From positions 1,178,001-1,242,000 of the forward strand of contig NZ_JAINZO010000002.1 of assembly GCF_020179605.1 (NCBI RefSeq): a stretch of 64,000 bases of DNA. Direction: 5' to 3'. A model generated the notes under the pieces. It had not been told where the DNA came from. It saw only the letters and a list, made by a program, of their open reading frames with translations, and did no database searches. How positions within the stretch are numbered: position 1 is the stretch's first letter; each line of letters begins with the position of its first letter. Shown one piece after another: positions 45,499 to 54,078 of this stretch. Source of the DNA: Geomonas agri (GTDB taxonomy: Bacteria > Desulfobacterota > Desulfuromonadia > Geobacterales > Geobacteraceae). The position numbers and the translations under genes are program-made.

Positions 45499-46305
45499 AT
45501 GGCATCACCCCAGCAAAAATACACCAAACTGCAAGAGATCCTGCGCGAGATGGGTACCGTCCTGGTTGCCTTCTCGGGCGGGGTCGATTCGACCTTTCTG
45601 CTCAAGGCGGCCATCGACACCCTGGGAACGGGCAATGTCCTGGCCGTCACCGCCACCTCACCCACCTACCCCGAAAGCGAGCTGAACGAGGCGAAGCGCT
45701 TGGCCGCTTCCCTCGGCGCCACCCAACTCCTGGTCGAGTCTAACGAACTGGAGATCCCTGGTTTTAGCCACAACCCCAAGGACCGCTGCTACCACTGCAA
45801 GAGCGAACTGTTCCGGATCTGCAGCGACAAGGCGCGTGAACTCGGCTTTGCCTTTGTCGCCGACGGCAGCAACACCGACGACCTGGGTGACTACCGTCCC
45901 GGGCGGGTGGCCGCCTGCGAATTGAAGGTGCGCTCGCCGCTGCTGGAAGCGGAACTGGCCAAGGCGGACATCCGGGAACTGTCGCGCCGGTTCGGTCTCC
46001 CTACCTGGGACAAGCAGTCCTACGCCTGTCTGGCCAGCAGGTTTCCTTACGGCACCGAGATTACCGAGCAGAGGCTGCACCAGGTGGAGCGTTGCGAAGA
46101 ATTTCTGAAAGGGGAGGGGTTCCGGGTGTACCGGGTACGCTTCCACCAGGAGAGCGCGCGCATCGAGCTCTCGGAGGCGGAGCTGGGGCGGATGCTGGAG
46201 CCCGCCTTGCGGCAGCGGACGCTGGACTTCTTCCGGCAGGCCGGCTTCACGTACGTGTCGCTCGACCTGCAGGGGTACCGCACCGGTAGCATGAACGAGG
46301 GGTGA
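45499..46305 (+). CDS. larE: LarE-type ATP-dependent sacrificial sulphur transferase
   Basis: 268 residues, PP-loop ATPase with SGGVDST at residues 26-32. In LarE the protein adenylates the nicotinic acid mononucleotide derivative and gives its own cysteine sulphur for the nickel-pincer cofactor of lactate racemase. The corresponding residue is Cys177 here, in YACLASRFPYG, and Trp/Lys of PTWDKQS match. An RCYHCKSELF motif adds two more cysteines, a feature of the group that may use an iron-sulphur cluster. No larA, larB or larC gene is in the window. No good Shine-Dalgarno is visible at the ATG. Confidence 0.88.
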   Translation: MASPQQKYTKLQEILREMGTVLVAFSGGVDSTFLLKAAIDTLGTGNVLAVTATSPTYPESELNEAKRLAASLGATQLLVESNELEIPGFSHNPKDRCYHCKSELFRICSDKARELGFAFVADGSNTDDLGDYRPGRVAACELKVRSPLLEAELAKADIRELSRRFGLPTWDKQSYACLASRFPYGTEITEQRLHQVERCEEFLKGEGFRVYRVRFHQESARIELSEAELGRMLEPALRQRTLDFFRQAGFTYVSLDLQGYRTGSMNEG

Positions 46306-46308
46306 CCC

Positions 46309-46731
46309 TCAGCTGATCTCGACGGTGATGGTCTTGGGGATGACGATGGTGAGGACGCCGCAATCGCAGCTGGCGTTGAAACCCGCCGCATCGAAGTCGG
46401 GGGGGATGGCGAAACTCCGCTGGAACGGGCCGAAGTAGCGCTCGATGCGGTGAAAATTCTCCTTCCTGATCTCCTCGCTGTGTTTCCTTTCCCCCTTGAT
46501 GGTCAGGGTGTGCTCCTCCGCCCTGATCTCGATGTCGGTGAGGTCCAGGTCGGGAAGTTCCACCTTGATGGTCACCGCCGCGTTGCTCTCGTAGACATCT
46601 GCCGGCGGATGCCAGACTCCTTCCCTGATCTCGTCACCGATCTCACGGGTCCAGGCCAGGTCCAGCAGTCGGTTCATCTTGTCCTGCATGCTTCTGAGTT
46701 CGCTGAGCGGGTTGTACCTGACGATCGCCAT
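46309..46731 (-). CDS. Hsp20/alpha-crystallin small heat-shock protein
   Basis: 140 residues or so. A short N-terminal region with LSELRSMQDKMNRLLD, then the alpha-crystallin domain with PPADVYESNAAVTIKVELP, HTLTIKGERKH, YFGPFQRSFAIP and the GVLTIVIPK ending. It holds unfolding proteins in the cytoplasm. GGAGGGAGAAG before the ATG at 46731 favours it over an extension to 46755. Converges on larE with a three-base gap. No CIRCE or sigma-32 site was recognised. Confidence 0.92.
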   Translation of the reverse strand: MAIVRYNPLSELRSMQDKMNRLLDLAWTREIGDEIREGVWHPPADVYESNAAVTIKVELPDLDLTDIEIRAEEHTLTIKGERKHSEEIRKENFHRIERYFGPFQRSFAIPPDFDAAGFNASCDCGVLTIVIPKTITVEIS

Positions 46732-46783
46732 CTTCTCCCTCCGCTGGTGCGCCACCGGGCGCGTATGGTAGGCAAAATTTAAA

Positions 46784-46816
46784 GGGGAGGGAGCCGTTTC
46801 CTCAAGCCCCCTCCCC
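46784..46816 (-). terminator. Hairpin after the 57-residue gene
   Basis: GGGGAGGG and CCCTCCCC arms lie downstream of the small minus-strand gene, followed on that strand by TTTAAATTTT. It also sits just upstream of the hsp20 start. Confidence 0.6.
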
Positions 46817-46835
46817 GTTGTTTCCCTCTCCTGAT

Positions 46836-47009
46836 TTAAATCCGCTTCCCTTTGGGTACGGTGTGCTTCAATTTTTTGGAGCCGTCGTAGAGGTGTTGTT
46901 TGACCAACTCCCTTTGTGCCTTCAAGTCCTTTTTCTCGTAGTCCATTGCCAGGTTGATTTCCATCCGCTGTGCCAATTCGTCGATGGTTTTTTCTTCGTC
47001 TCGTGCCAT
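46836..47009 (-). CDS. Small charged 57-residue protein
   Basis: Begins MARDEEKTIDELAQRMEINL, continues with a helical AMDYEKKDLKAQRELVKQHL segment and ends in a basic SKKLKHTVPKGKRI tail. AAGGGGAG eight bases before the ATG and a terminator-like hairpin after it support a real gene. Very charged, no cysteine, probably a soluble helical protein. Not recognised. Confidence 0.68.
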   Translation of the reverse strand: MARDEEKTIDELAQRMEINLAMDYEKKDLKAQRELVKQHLYDGSKKLKHTVPKGKRI

Positions 47010-47132
47010 GCTGGCTCCCCTTTTACCTGGTTGTTAACGCCGATGCCTAACTGCCTGAACTTGCTGCACCCCCTTTTTTTATTTTCGAGAATCATAGCAG
47101 TTTGGATCTTTTTTGCAACAGAACATTTCGCC

Positions 47133-47161
47133 TTGAAGCATAAGGGTTTATCGGATAATAT
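47133..47161 (+). promoter_or_regulatory. Sigma-70-type promoter of the DUF4177-like gene and polA
   Basis: TTGAAG at 47133-47138 and TAATAT at 47156-47161 with a 17-base spacer, about 32 bases before the first start codon. Confidence 0.65.
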
Positions 47162-47193
47162 GGCCGGGAAAATCCCAGTCGTGAGGAGTATTT

Positions 47194-47367
47194 ATGCTGC
47201 AGTACAAGGTCGTCGAGCTAAGCCACGTTTCCGAAGATGCCATCGAAGAGGCGCTCAACGAATGGACCCGGAAGGGATGGAAATTCGACGCCATGCAGTT
47301 CGCCATGCGTGACGCCAGCAAGCGCCCGGCTATGGCCTTCGTGGTCTTCACCAAAGAGGAGAACTAG
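47194..47367 (+). CDS. Small DUF4177-like protein upstream of polA
   Basis: 57 residues: MLQYKVVELSHVSEDAIEEA, then LNEWTRKGWKFDAMQFAM and a final FVVFTKEEN. The W..KGW pattern followed by a strand and an F-rich end matches the small DUF4177 fold. GAGGAG precedes the ATG. Its TAG is immediately followed by the GTG start of polA, so the two are co-transcribed and probably coupled. Function unknown. Confidence 0.75.
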   Translation: MLQYKVVELSHVSEDAIEEALNEWTRKGWKFDAMQFAMRDASKRPAMAFVVFTKEEN

Positions 47368-50046
47368 GTGACGGCCGAGAGAGAAACACTGTACTTGCTG
47401 GACGGCTCTTCCTATATCTACCGCGCCTATTTTGCCATACGCCACCTGAGCTCCCCCAACGGTTTCCCCACTAACGCGCTCTACGGTTTCACCCAGATGC
47501 TGCTGAAGGTCATGAAGGATCGGGCCCCGGCGCACGTGGCCGTGGTATTCGACGCCGGCAAGATCACCTTTAGAAACGAGCTTTTTCCTGCCTACAAGGC
47601 GACCCGGAGCGCCATGCCTGAGGACCTGGCCCAGCAGATCGAGCCGATCAAGCAGATGGTGCGCGCCTTCAACATCCCGGCGCTGGAGCTTTCCGGCTGG
47701 GAGGCCGACGACATCATCGGGACCATCGCCAAGAAGGCGGAAGCTGCGGGACTCGACTGCGTCGTCGTTACCGGCGATAAGGACCTGATGCAGATCGTCA
47801 CCGACCACGTGACCCTTTTGGACACCATGAAGGACAAGAGCTTCGGCATACCGGACGTGATCGAGAAGTTCGGTGTGGAGCCGGCGCGGGTGGTCGACGT
47901 GCTGGCGCTTTGGGGGGACACTTCCGATAACATCCCTGGCGTCCCGGGCGTCGGCGAGGTGACCGCCAAGAAGCTGTTGCAGGAATTCGGCACCCTGGAC
48001 GAACTGCTGGCGCGGGCCAGCGAGGTGAAGGGGAAGACCGGCGAGCGGCTGGTGGAATTCGCCGACCAGGCACGCCTGTGCCGCACCCTGGCCACCATCG
48101 ACTGCGCTGTCCCCATCGAGTACAACATCGATGACTTCGCGGTCACCCCGCCCGACAACCGCCGGCTGGCGGCGCTGTTCCGCGAGTACGGTTTCGCCAC
48201 GCTGCTCAAAGATCTCACCAGTTCGCCCACCCTTTCCTGCGACCACTACGCCCTGGTGCTGACTGAGGCCGAACTGCGCGAGCTGGTGGCGAAGCTGGAG
48301 AAGGCCCCCGCCTTCGCCATTGACCTGGAGACCACCAGCCTGAATCCGTACGAGGCGTCTGTGGTCGGCTACGCGGTGAGCTGCCATTCGCACGAGGCCT
48401 ACTACATCCCGGTCGGGCACCGCTACCTGGGCGCCCCGGAACAGCTTCCCGAGAAACTGGTGCTGGAACTCTTGGGACCGCTCCTTGCCGATCCCTCCCG
48501 TAAGAAGATCGGCCAGAACCTGAAGTACGACTACCAGGTGCTGCGCTTAGCGGGTATCGAGTTCGCCGGCATCTGGTGCGACACCATGCTGGCCGCCTAC
48601 CTGGTCAACCCGTCGCGCAACAGCCAGGGGCTGGACGCGCTGGCGCTGGAGTACCTGGACCACCGCATGATCTCCTATGCCGAGGTAGCCGGCACAGGCA
48701 AGTGCGAGCTTAACTTCTCCGAGGTGGACCTGGACCGCGCCGGCCCCTACTCCTGCGAGGACGCAGACGCCACCTTCCTGCTGCACGAGATTCTGCTCCC
48801 CAAGGTGCGCGAGCAGGGGATGGAAAAGCTTCTCTTCGACATCGAGATGCCGCTCATGGAGATCCTGGCGGACATGGAGCTGTGCGGCGTCAAGCTGGAC
48901 CTGGAGCTCATGAAGGAGCTTTCCGCCGGCTTCGGCAAGCAGCTCATCGAGCTGGAGGCGAAGATCCATGACCACTGTGGCGGCCCTTTCAACATCAACT
49001 CTCCCAAGCAGTTGGGCGAGATGCTCTTCGAGCGCATGGGACTCGCCGTCGGCAAGAAGACCAAGGGGAAGACCGGCTGGTCCACGAATGTAGAGGAACT
49101 GGAGCGACTGGCCGAACAGCACGAGGTGGCGCGGCTGCTGCTGCAGTACCGCAGCATCTCGAAGCTGAAATCGACCTACACCGATGCGCTCCCTAAGCTG
49201 GTCGACCCGAGAACGGGGCGGGTGCACACCTCCTACAACCAGGCGGTCACCAATACCGGCCGGCTCTCATCCTCCGACCCGAACCTGCAGAACATCCCGG
49301 TGCGCGGGGCGGAGGGGCGCGACATCAGGCGCGCCTTCGTGGCCGAGCCGGGAAGCCTGATCCTTTCCGCGGACTACTCGCAGATCGAACTGCGGGTGCT
49401 GGCCCACCTCTCCGGAGACCGGGTGCTCAGCGAGGCCTTTGCCTCCGGTGAGGACGTGCATCGCCGCACCGCCTCCGAGGTGTTCGGCATGTTCCCGGAA
49501 CTGGTGACTCCCGAGATGAGGCGCCAGGCTAAAGTGATCAACTTCGGCGTCATCTACGGCCAGGGGGCATTCTCGTTGGCCAAGGAGTTGGGCGTCCCGG
49601 CCAAACAGGCCAAAGCCTTCATCGACAGCTACTTCGAGCGCCACGCCGGGGCCAGGAGCTTCCTGGACAGCTGCATCTCCGAAGCCGAGACCTGCGGTTT
49701 CGTCACCACCATCCTCGGGAGAAGATTGCAGATCCCCGAGATCGCCAGCAAAAACGGTAACATCCGCGCCTTCGCCCAGCGCAACGCCACCAACTACCCG
49801 ATCCAGGGCTCGGCTGCCGACATCATCAAGGCGGCCATGATCAAGGTCTCGCGCCGCATGTGCGAGGAGCGGGTGGCTAGCCGCCTGATCATGCAGGTGC
49901 ACGACGAACTGGTGTTCGAGGTGCCGGAAAACGAGCGGGAGCTGATGGAGGAGCTGGTGCGCACCGAGATGGAGGGGGCGCTGCAGCTGTCGGTACCGCT
50001 CAAAGTCGACCTCAATTTCGGCCGAAACTGGGCCGAGGCGCACTAA
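47368..50046 (+). CDS. polA: DNA polymerase I
   Basis: 892 residues from a GTG. The 5'-3' exonuclease domain (about 1-290) has DGSSYIYRAYFA and GVPGVGEVTAKKLL. The 3'-5' exonuclease keeps its acidic residues (AIDLETTSLNP, GQNLKYDYQVL, SCEDADATF), so proofreading should be active. The polymerase has motif A DYSQIELRVLAHLSGD, motif B RRQAKVINFGVIYGQG and motif C MQVHDELVFEV. It repairs gaps and removes RNA primers. Transcribed with the small DUF4177-like gene directly before it. Confidence 0.97.
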   Translation: MTAERETLYLLDGSSYIYRAYFAIRHLSSPNGFPTNALYGFTQMLLKVMKDRAPAHVAVVFDAGKITFRNELFPAYKATRSAMPEDLAQQIEPIKQMVRAFNIPALELSGWEADDIIGTIAKKAEAAGLDCVVVTGDKDLMQIVTDHVTLLDTMKDKSFGIPDVIEKFGVEPARVVDVLALWGDTSDNIPGVPGVGEVTAKKLLQEFGTLDELLARASEVKGKTGERLVEFADQARLCRTLATIDCAVPIEYNIDDFAVTPPDNRRLAALFREYGFATLLKDLTSSPTLSCDHYALVLTEAELRELVAKLEKAPAFAIDLETTSLNPYEASVVGYAVSCHSHEAYYIPVGHRYLGAPEQLPEKLVLELLGPLLADPSRKKIGQNLKYDYQVLRLAGIEFAGIWCDTMLAAYLVNPSRNSQGLDALALEYLDHRMISYAEVAGTGKCELNFSEVDLDRAGPYSCEDADATFLLHEILLPKVREQGMEKLLFDIEMPLMEILADMELCGVKLDLELMKELSAGFGKQLIELEAKIHDHCGGPFNINSPKQLGEMLFERMGLAVGKKTKGKTGWSTNVEELERLAEQHEVARLLLQYRSISKLKSTYTDALPKLVDPRTGRVHTSYNQAVTNTGRLSSSDPNLQNIPVRGAEGRDIRRAFVAEPGSLILSADYSQIELRVLAHLSGDRVLSEAFASGEDVHRRTASEVFGMFPELVTPEMRRQAKVINFGVIYGQGAFSLAKELGVPAKQAKAFIDSYFERHAGARSFLDSCISEAETCGFVTTILGRRLQIPEIASKNGNIRAFAQRNATNYPIQGSAADIIKAAMIKVSRRMCEERVASRLIMQVHDELVFEVPENERELMEELVRTEMEGALQLSVPLKVDLNFGRNWAEAH

Positions 50047-50089
50047 GTTTTCCGCGTCAGCGGCCGAAGAGGATGGGCAGGGAGGGGTT

Positions 50090-51079
50090 ATGGCACAGGA
50101 GTTGGAACAATACGCGCGATACTTCCAGGAAGGGACCCGGATCCGCGTGGGGATTCCGCTTGAGGGTGGCGGCTGGTTTCCCGAATGGGGAACGGTGGCC
50201 ACGCTGGAGGAGGACCTGCTGCTGGTCGACCTCTCCCGCGACCAACTTCCCGAGGAGACCAAGCTCGAGACCGGCCAGACCCTGAACGTGGGGCTTCCCG
50301 AGCAGGAGGAGGCGCTCACCTGCCGCGCGGTACTGGTGCAGGTGGACAGCATCGAGCACCGCCTGGCGCTTAGGCTGGTCGAGGAGGTCTACCCTTTCGA
50401 GCCAAGGGAGTACTACCGCCAGGACGTCTACCTTCCCCTGGACTACCGGTTGCCCCTGTCCCAGATCGAGGCGGACGCGAGGCTGCGCTGGTTGCAACGG
50501 CGCCGGGAGATGGAGTTCGCGGCCCAGACCCCGGAGCCGGGAGAACCGGAGGAACTCGAGGACAGCAGGGAGGAGATCCGGGCGCGGCTGGAAAAGCGCA
50601 AGGACACCCCGCCGGTGGCGGCGAATATCTCCGGCGGCGGGCTGCGCATCAACATCAGCCAGAAGCTGATCGTGGGGCAGTTGATCGAACTGAGCATCTA
50701 CATCCCCAACGTTCAGCACATAGTTGAAATTGTTGGAGAGGTGGTCGAGGTGCGGGAACTCCCGGACCAGGTCCGCTTCAGCACCGCGGTACGGTACCGC
50801 ATGATCGACGAGGCCGACCGCGACCGCCTGATCGGCTACATATCCGCACAGCAATTGCTGCAACTTTCCCAGCAGACCCCGCGAGTGCTGCCGTCGCCGG
50901 AACCGGGGATGTCGACCTTCGCCTGGCGCGTGCAGATCGCTTTGGCCTTCATCCTCCTGGTCGCCTTCATCGGCTGCCAGGTGCGGGCCATCCGCCAGGC
51001 CAAGGACCATGGTGAAAAGTGGGAGGTACAACGAATCTTCGACGAGGGATTCGTAGAGTTTCTCAAGCGGCAGCGGTAA
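50090..51079 (+). CDS. PilZ-domain protein with C-terminal membrane helix
   Basis: 329 residues. An N-terminal YcgR-N-like beta region (about 1-100), then a PilZ domain with REYYR (RxxxR) near residue 104 and NISGGGL (N/DxSxxG) near 182, which together bind cyclic di-GMP. An acidic charged insert (about 140-175) separates the two motifs more than usual. One membrane helix lies near 283-302 (IALAFILLVAFIGC), then a basic tail. It should sense cyclic di-GMP at the membrane. GGGAGGGG precedes the ATG. The last 17 bases overlap the convergent HDOD gene. Confidence 0.85.
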   Translation: MAQELEQYARYFQEGTRIRVGIPLEGGGWFPEWGTVATLEEDLLLVDLSRDQLPEETKLETGQTLNVGLPEQEEALTCRAVLVQVDSIEHRLALRLVEEVYPFEPREYYRQDVYLPLDYRLPLSQIEADARLRWLQRRREMEFAAQTPEPGEPEELEDSREEIRARLEKRKDTPPVAANISGGGLRINISQKLIVGQLIELSIYIPNVQHIVEIVGEVVEVRELPDQVRFSTAVRYRMIDEADRDRLIGYISAQQLLQLSQQTPRVLPSPEPGMSTFAWRVQIALAFILLVAFIGCQVRAIRQAKDHGEKWEVQRIFDEGFVEFLKRQR

Positions 51080-51914
51080 CCATCTCCATGGCGTCCTCGA
51101 TCATGATCTCCAACTCGGCGAGCATGATCTCCTTGATCCCCATGCTTTGTGCCTCGAAGGTAGCCGCCAGCATCAGGTTCGGCTCCGGCGCCCCCCCAAG
51201 CCCCAGTTTCCTGCAGGCATGATCCACCAGCCGCACCAGGCTCAGCAGCACGTCCCCGGTGTCGGTAAGTTCCTTGTGGTGGTCGCGCACGATGGTGCAG
51301 TAGACGTCCGGCAGGTTCCATTTCTGCATCATCTGGTAACCCGATTCCGTGTGCATCGCCGCGATGATCTCCGCGGTGAGTTCGCGCGAAACACCTTTGC
51401 GCTCCGTGTCGGCGTTGACGATCCCCTCCAGCACCTTGAGTATCAGCAGGCTACCGATGTCGTGCAGCAGGCCGGCTATGAACCCTTCCTGCGCGAGCTG
51501 CTTATAGCCGCTTTTCTCGCACAGCCAGCGGGTGCCGATGGCACAGCCGATGGCGTGCTTCCAAAGAATCTGTGACTGGCTCTTCAGCTCCGGGTGGGTG
51601 AAGCTGTTGTAGCTGTTTTGCTGGGAGGCGAGCATGGCCACGCTGGCGATCTCGCGTGCCCCCAGCCGCACCACCGCGTCGGTTATGGTGGTCACCTTGG
51701 CGAGCCCGCTGAAAAAGGCGGAGTTGGCGAGCCTAAGGATCTGGCTGGTCAGCGCCTGGTCCTTGATGATCAACGCCACCACCTGGTCGATGGTGAAATC
51801 CTTGCACGACAGGATCGCCTGCAGCTTGACGGCGACCGGGTGGAACACCGGGAGGTTGAGCGTTTCCGATTCCAGGTGTTCCTTGACGATCTCGACGAAG
51901 GGTTTGCTTTGCAT
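51063..51914 (-). CDS. HDOD-domain signalling protein
   Basis: 283 residues, mostly one HDOD domain (about 15-215), a hydrolase-like fold related to HD domains but without complete metal ligands. LPVFHPVAVKLQAIL, TSQILRLANSAFF and GFIAGLLHDIGSLLIL are typical. HDOD proteins link cyclic di-GMP, motility and chemosensory signalling. One base separates it from the PilB/GspE-like gene upstream, so the pair forms an operon. The end overlaps the convergent PilZ gene by 17 bases. Confidence 0.88.
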   Translation of the reverse strand: MQSKPFVEIVKEHLESETLNLPVFHPVAVKLQAILSCKDFTIDQVVALIIKDQALTSQILRLANSAFFSGLAKVTTITDAVVRLGAREIASVAMLASQQNSYNSFTHPELKSQSQILWKHAIGCAIGTRWLCEKSGYKQLAQEGFIAGLLHDIGSLLILKVLEGIVNADTERKGVSRELTAEIIAAMHTESGYQMMQKWNLPDVYCTIVRDHHKELTDTGDVLLSLVRLVDHACRKLGLGGAPEPNLMLAATFEAQSMGIKEIMLAELEIMIEDAMEMVTAAA

Positions 51915-51915
51915 T

Positions 51916-53832
51916 TTATTCCCCCAGAAGGCGCCTGATCTCGGCGATCGGGCGCGGCTTGCCGATCCTGGGCAGGAGCCGCACCGTGTCGTGCAGCGAT
52001 ACCTCGCCCCGGGCCGCCTTGCACAGTCCTGATTCCAGCAGGGTCACCATGCCGGTGCTCTCGGTCGAGATCTTCCGGATCTCATAGGATGTCTTCTTGC
52101 CCAGGATGGCGTCTTTCACCAACTCGTTCAGGATCAGCATCTCGAAGACCCCGACCCGGCCCCGGTAGCCGCTGTAGCGGCACTTGCCGCAGCCTCGCCC
52201 GGTCTTGAACTCGGCCCCCCTCAAGTCGACGTTGCTATAGCCGATCCGGCGCAGCTCGGTCGGGTTGGGGAGGTAGGGCTCGGCGCACTCCGGGCAAACC
52301 CGGCGCAGCAGGCGCTGGGCCAGGACGCAGACCACGGTGGAGGCAATCAAAAACGCCTCGATGTCCATGTTCATCAGGCGCAAGAGCCCTCCGACGCTGT
52401 CCTCAGTGTGGAAGGTTGTGAGCACCTTGTGCCCTGTGAGCGCGGCCTGAATCGCGGTCTCAGCCGAGAAACTGTCCCTGATCTCGCCGAGCACGATGAT
52501 GTCCGGGTCTTGGCGCACGATGTGGCGCAGGGTCTCGTCGAAGGTCACCCCGATCTTCTGGTTGATGGAACACTGGGCGATCCCCTCGATGACGTACTCG
52601 ACCGGTTCTTCGGCGGTTACGATGCTGGTCGAGAGGTCATTCAGGTGCTGCACGCAGCTGTACAGGGTGGAGGTTTTGCCGCTGCCGGTGGGACCGGTGA
52701 CGATGAGAACGCCGCTGGGGGTGTCGAGCGCGTCGTCGATGAAACGCTCCAGCATGCGGCCGGGCATGCCGATCTCCTTCAGGTCCAGCAGCTCCCCCTT
52801 CATGCTCAAAAGACGCAGCACGATCTTCTCGCCGTAGATGGTGATGTAGAAGGAGACCCTCATGTCGAGCGTCGCGCCGGTCTTGGGGCTTTCGTAGCAG
52901 ATCCTGCCGTCCTGGTGCCTTCTTCTCTCGGCGATGTCGGCCTCGGCCATGACCTTGATCCTGCTGCTGACCGGCAGTGCCAGCTCCTTGGCCAGGTCCT
53001 TGTAGAGCACCAGCATCCCGTCCCGGCGGAAGCGAACCCGGAGCACGCTGCGCATTGGCTCGATGTGGATGTCGCTGGCCCCCTCCTTGAGCGCTTCCTC
53101 GAAGATGGAGTTGACGATGCCGGTGACGGTGTGCTCGTCAGTCGCGGTGCCGTCGCCCTGGATCATCCCCCTTTTGAGCAGTGTGAAGGCGTCGCGGATG
53201 GCCTTCATGGTGCAGATGGCGAAGATCGTGTTGCCCTGCCCGAAGAGCTTCTCCGCGGTCCTTCTTCCCTCCAGGTTCAACGGGTCCGCTATCGCTACCA
53301 GGACCTGTCCGTTCTCCTCGCGGACCGGGACGAAGTTGTGCTGCGCGAGCCAGTGCTGCGGGACCTTGGCCAAGAGCGACCGGTCGATGTCGGCGGCCTG
53401 CAGGTCGATGAAGGGGTAGCCCAGCTGGAAGGCGAGCACCTCGGCCAGCGTGTACTCCTCGATGAAGCGCTGCTCCACAAGGATCTCCCCGAGCATCTTG
53501 CTGTTTTCGCCGTCACGCTGGATGCCCAAGGCTGCCTGCAATTCGGCGGGTTTCAGGTAGCCGAGCTCCACCAGCAAGGCGCCCAGCTTCACCGAGACCA
53601 TGTTATTGCGCAGGGTCTCGCGCAGTTGCTCCCGGCTGAAGAAACCCAGTTCCAGGAGCACCGCGATCAGGGTTCTCGGGGTCGCCAGCTTGGTCTTCAC
53701 CCGCTGGGCGTAGGCCAGTTGCGTCTCCGCCAGGTAGCCCGACTTCACCAGCAGCGATGCTATCTCCAGCCCGGAGTCGTCCATCCCGTCCTTACGGGCC
53801 GTCTGGTTCGGGTAGTTGCCGTAACTTTCCAT
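51916..53832 (-). CDS. PilB/GspE-type secretion or pilus assembly ATPase
   Basis: 638 residues. The first 130 contain four short helical repeats (the pattern LLVELGYLKPAELQAAL), then a GspE N-terminal domain and a hexameric ATPase: Walker A GPTGSGKTST (about 380-389), VTAEEPVEY, Walker B DIIVLGEIRD (about 444-453), the HTEDSVGGLLRL box, and a four-cysteine zinc site CPEC and CGKC. It powers pilus extension or type II secretion. No other pil or gsp gene is nearby, only HDOD. Start at ATG 53832 with GGGGGAAGG is preferred over 53784. Confidence 0.88.
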   Translation of the reverse strand: MESYGNYPNQTARKDGMDDSGLEIASLLVKSGYLAETQLAYAQRVKTKLATPRTLIAVLLELGFFSREQLRETLRNNMVSVKLGALLVELGYLKPAELQAALGIQRDGENSKMLGEILVEQRFIEEYTLAEVLAFQLGYPFIDLQAADIDRSLLAKVPQHWLAQHNFVPVREENGQVLVAIADPLNLEGRRTAEKLFGQGNTIFAICTMKAIRDAFTLLKRGMIQGDGTATDEHTVTGIVNSIFEEALKEGASDIHIEPMRSVLRVRFRRDGMLVLYKDLAKELALPVSSRIKVMAEADIAERRRHQDGRICYESPKTGATLDMRVSFYITIYGEKIVLRLLSMKGELLDLKEIGMPGRMLERFIDDALDTPSGVLIVTGPTGSGKTSTLYSCVQHLNDLSTSIVTAEEPVEYVIEGIAQCSINQKIGVTFDETLRHIVRQDPDIIVLGEIRDSFSAETAIQAALTGHKVLTTFHTEDSVGGLLRLMNMDIEAFLIASTVVCVLAQRLLRRVCPECAEPYLPNPTELRRIGYSNVDLRGAEFKTGRGCGKCRYSGYRGRVGVFEMLILNELVKDAILGKKTSYEIRKISTESTGMVTLLESGLCKAARGEVSLHDTVRLLPRIGKPRPIAEIRRLLGE

Positions 53833-53890
53833 GCACCTTCCCCCCGCGTGCGCCAGGATCGCAGTACCTGCCGCTGGCTGACACTGATCG

Positions 53891-53920
53891 TTGACATGCA
53901 CCCCAAAACCTTGGTAGTAT
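53891..53920 (+). promoter_or_regulatory. Sigma-70-type promoter upstream of the Smr gene
   Basis: TTGACA at 53891-53896 and TAGTAT at 53915-53920 with an 18-base spacer, giving a leader of about 150 bases to the Smr start. Within the 246-base gap between divergent genes nothing else was named. Confidence 0.5.
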
Positions 53921-54078
53921 ACCACTCCAATTGGAGCAGGCTAATTTATCTCCTCTCCTGAAGTTGCAAACCTTCTCTCCTTCAATACACGCAAAAACAG
54001 TAGCTTATGCTGGCGCACATCTGTCACTCTGCAGCAATGGGCCGCAGGCAGAGCTGAAGCAAAGGAAAGGGCTCGCCC

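Noticed and set aside
52408-53961. 517-codon plus-strand frame opposite the PilB/GspE-like gene
   Set aside because: Antisense shadow; the minus strand has complete Walker and zinc motifs.
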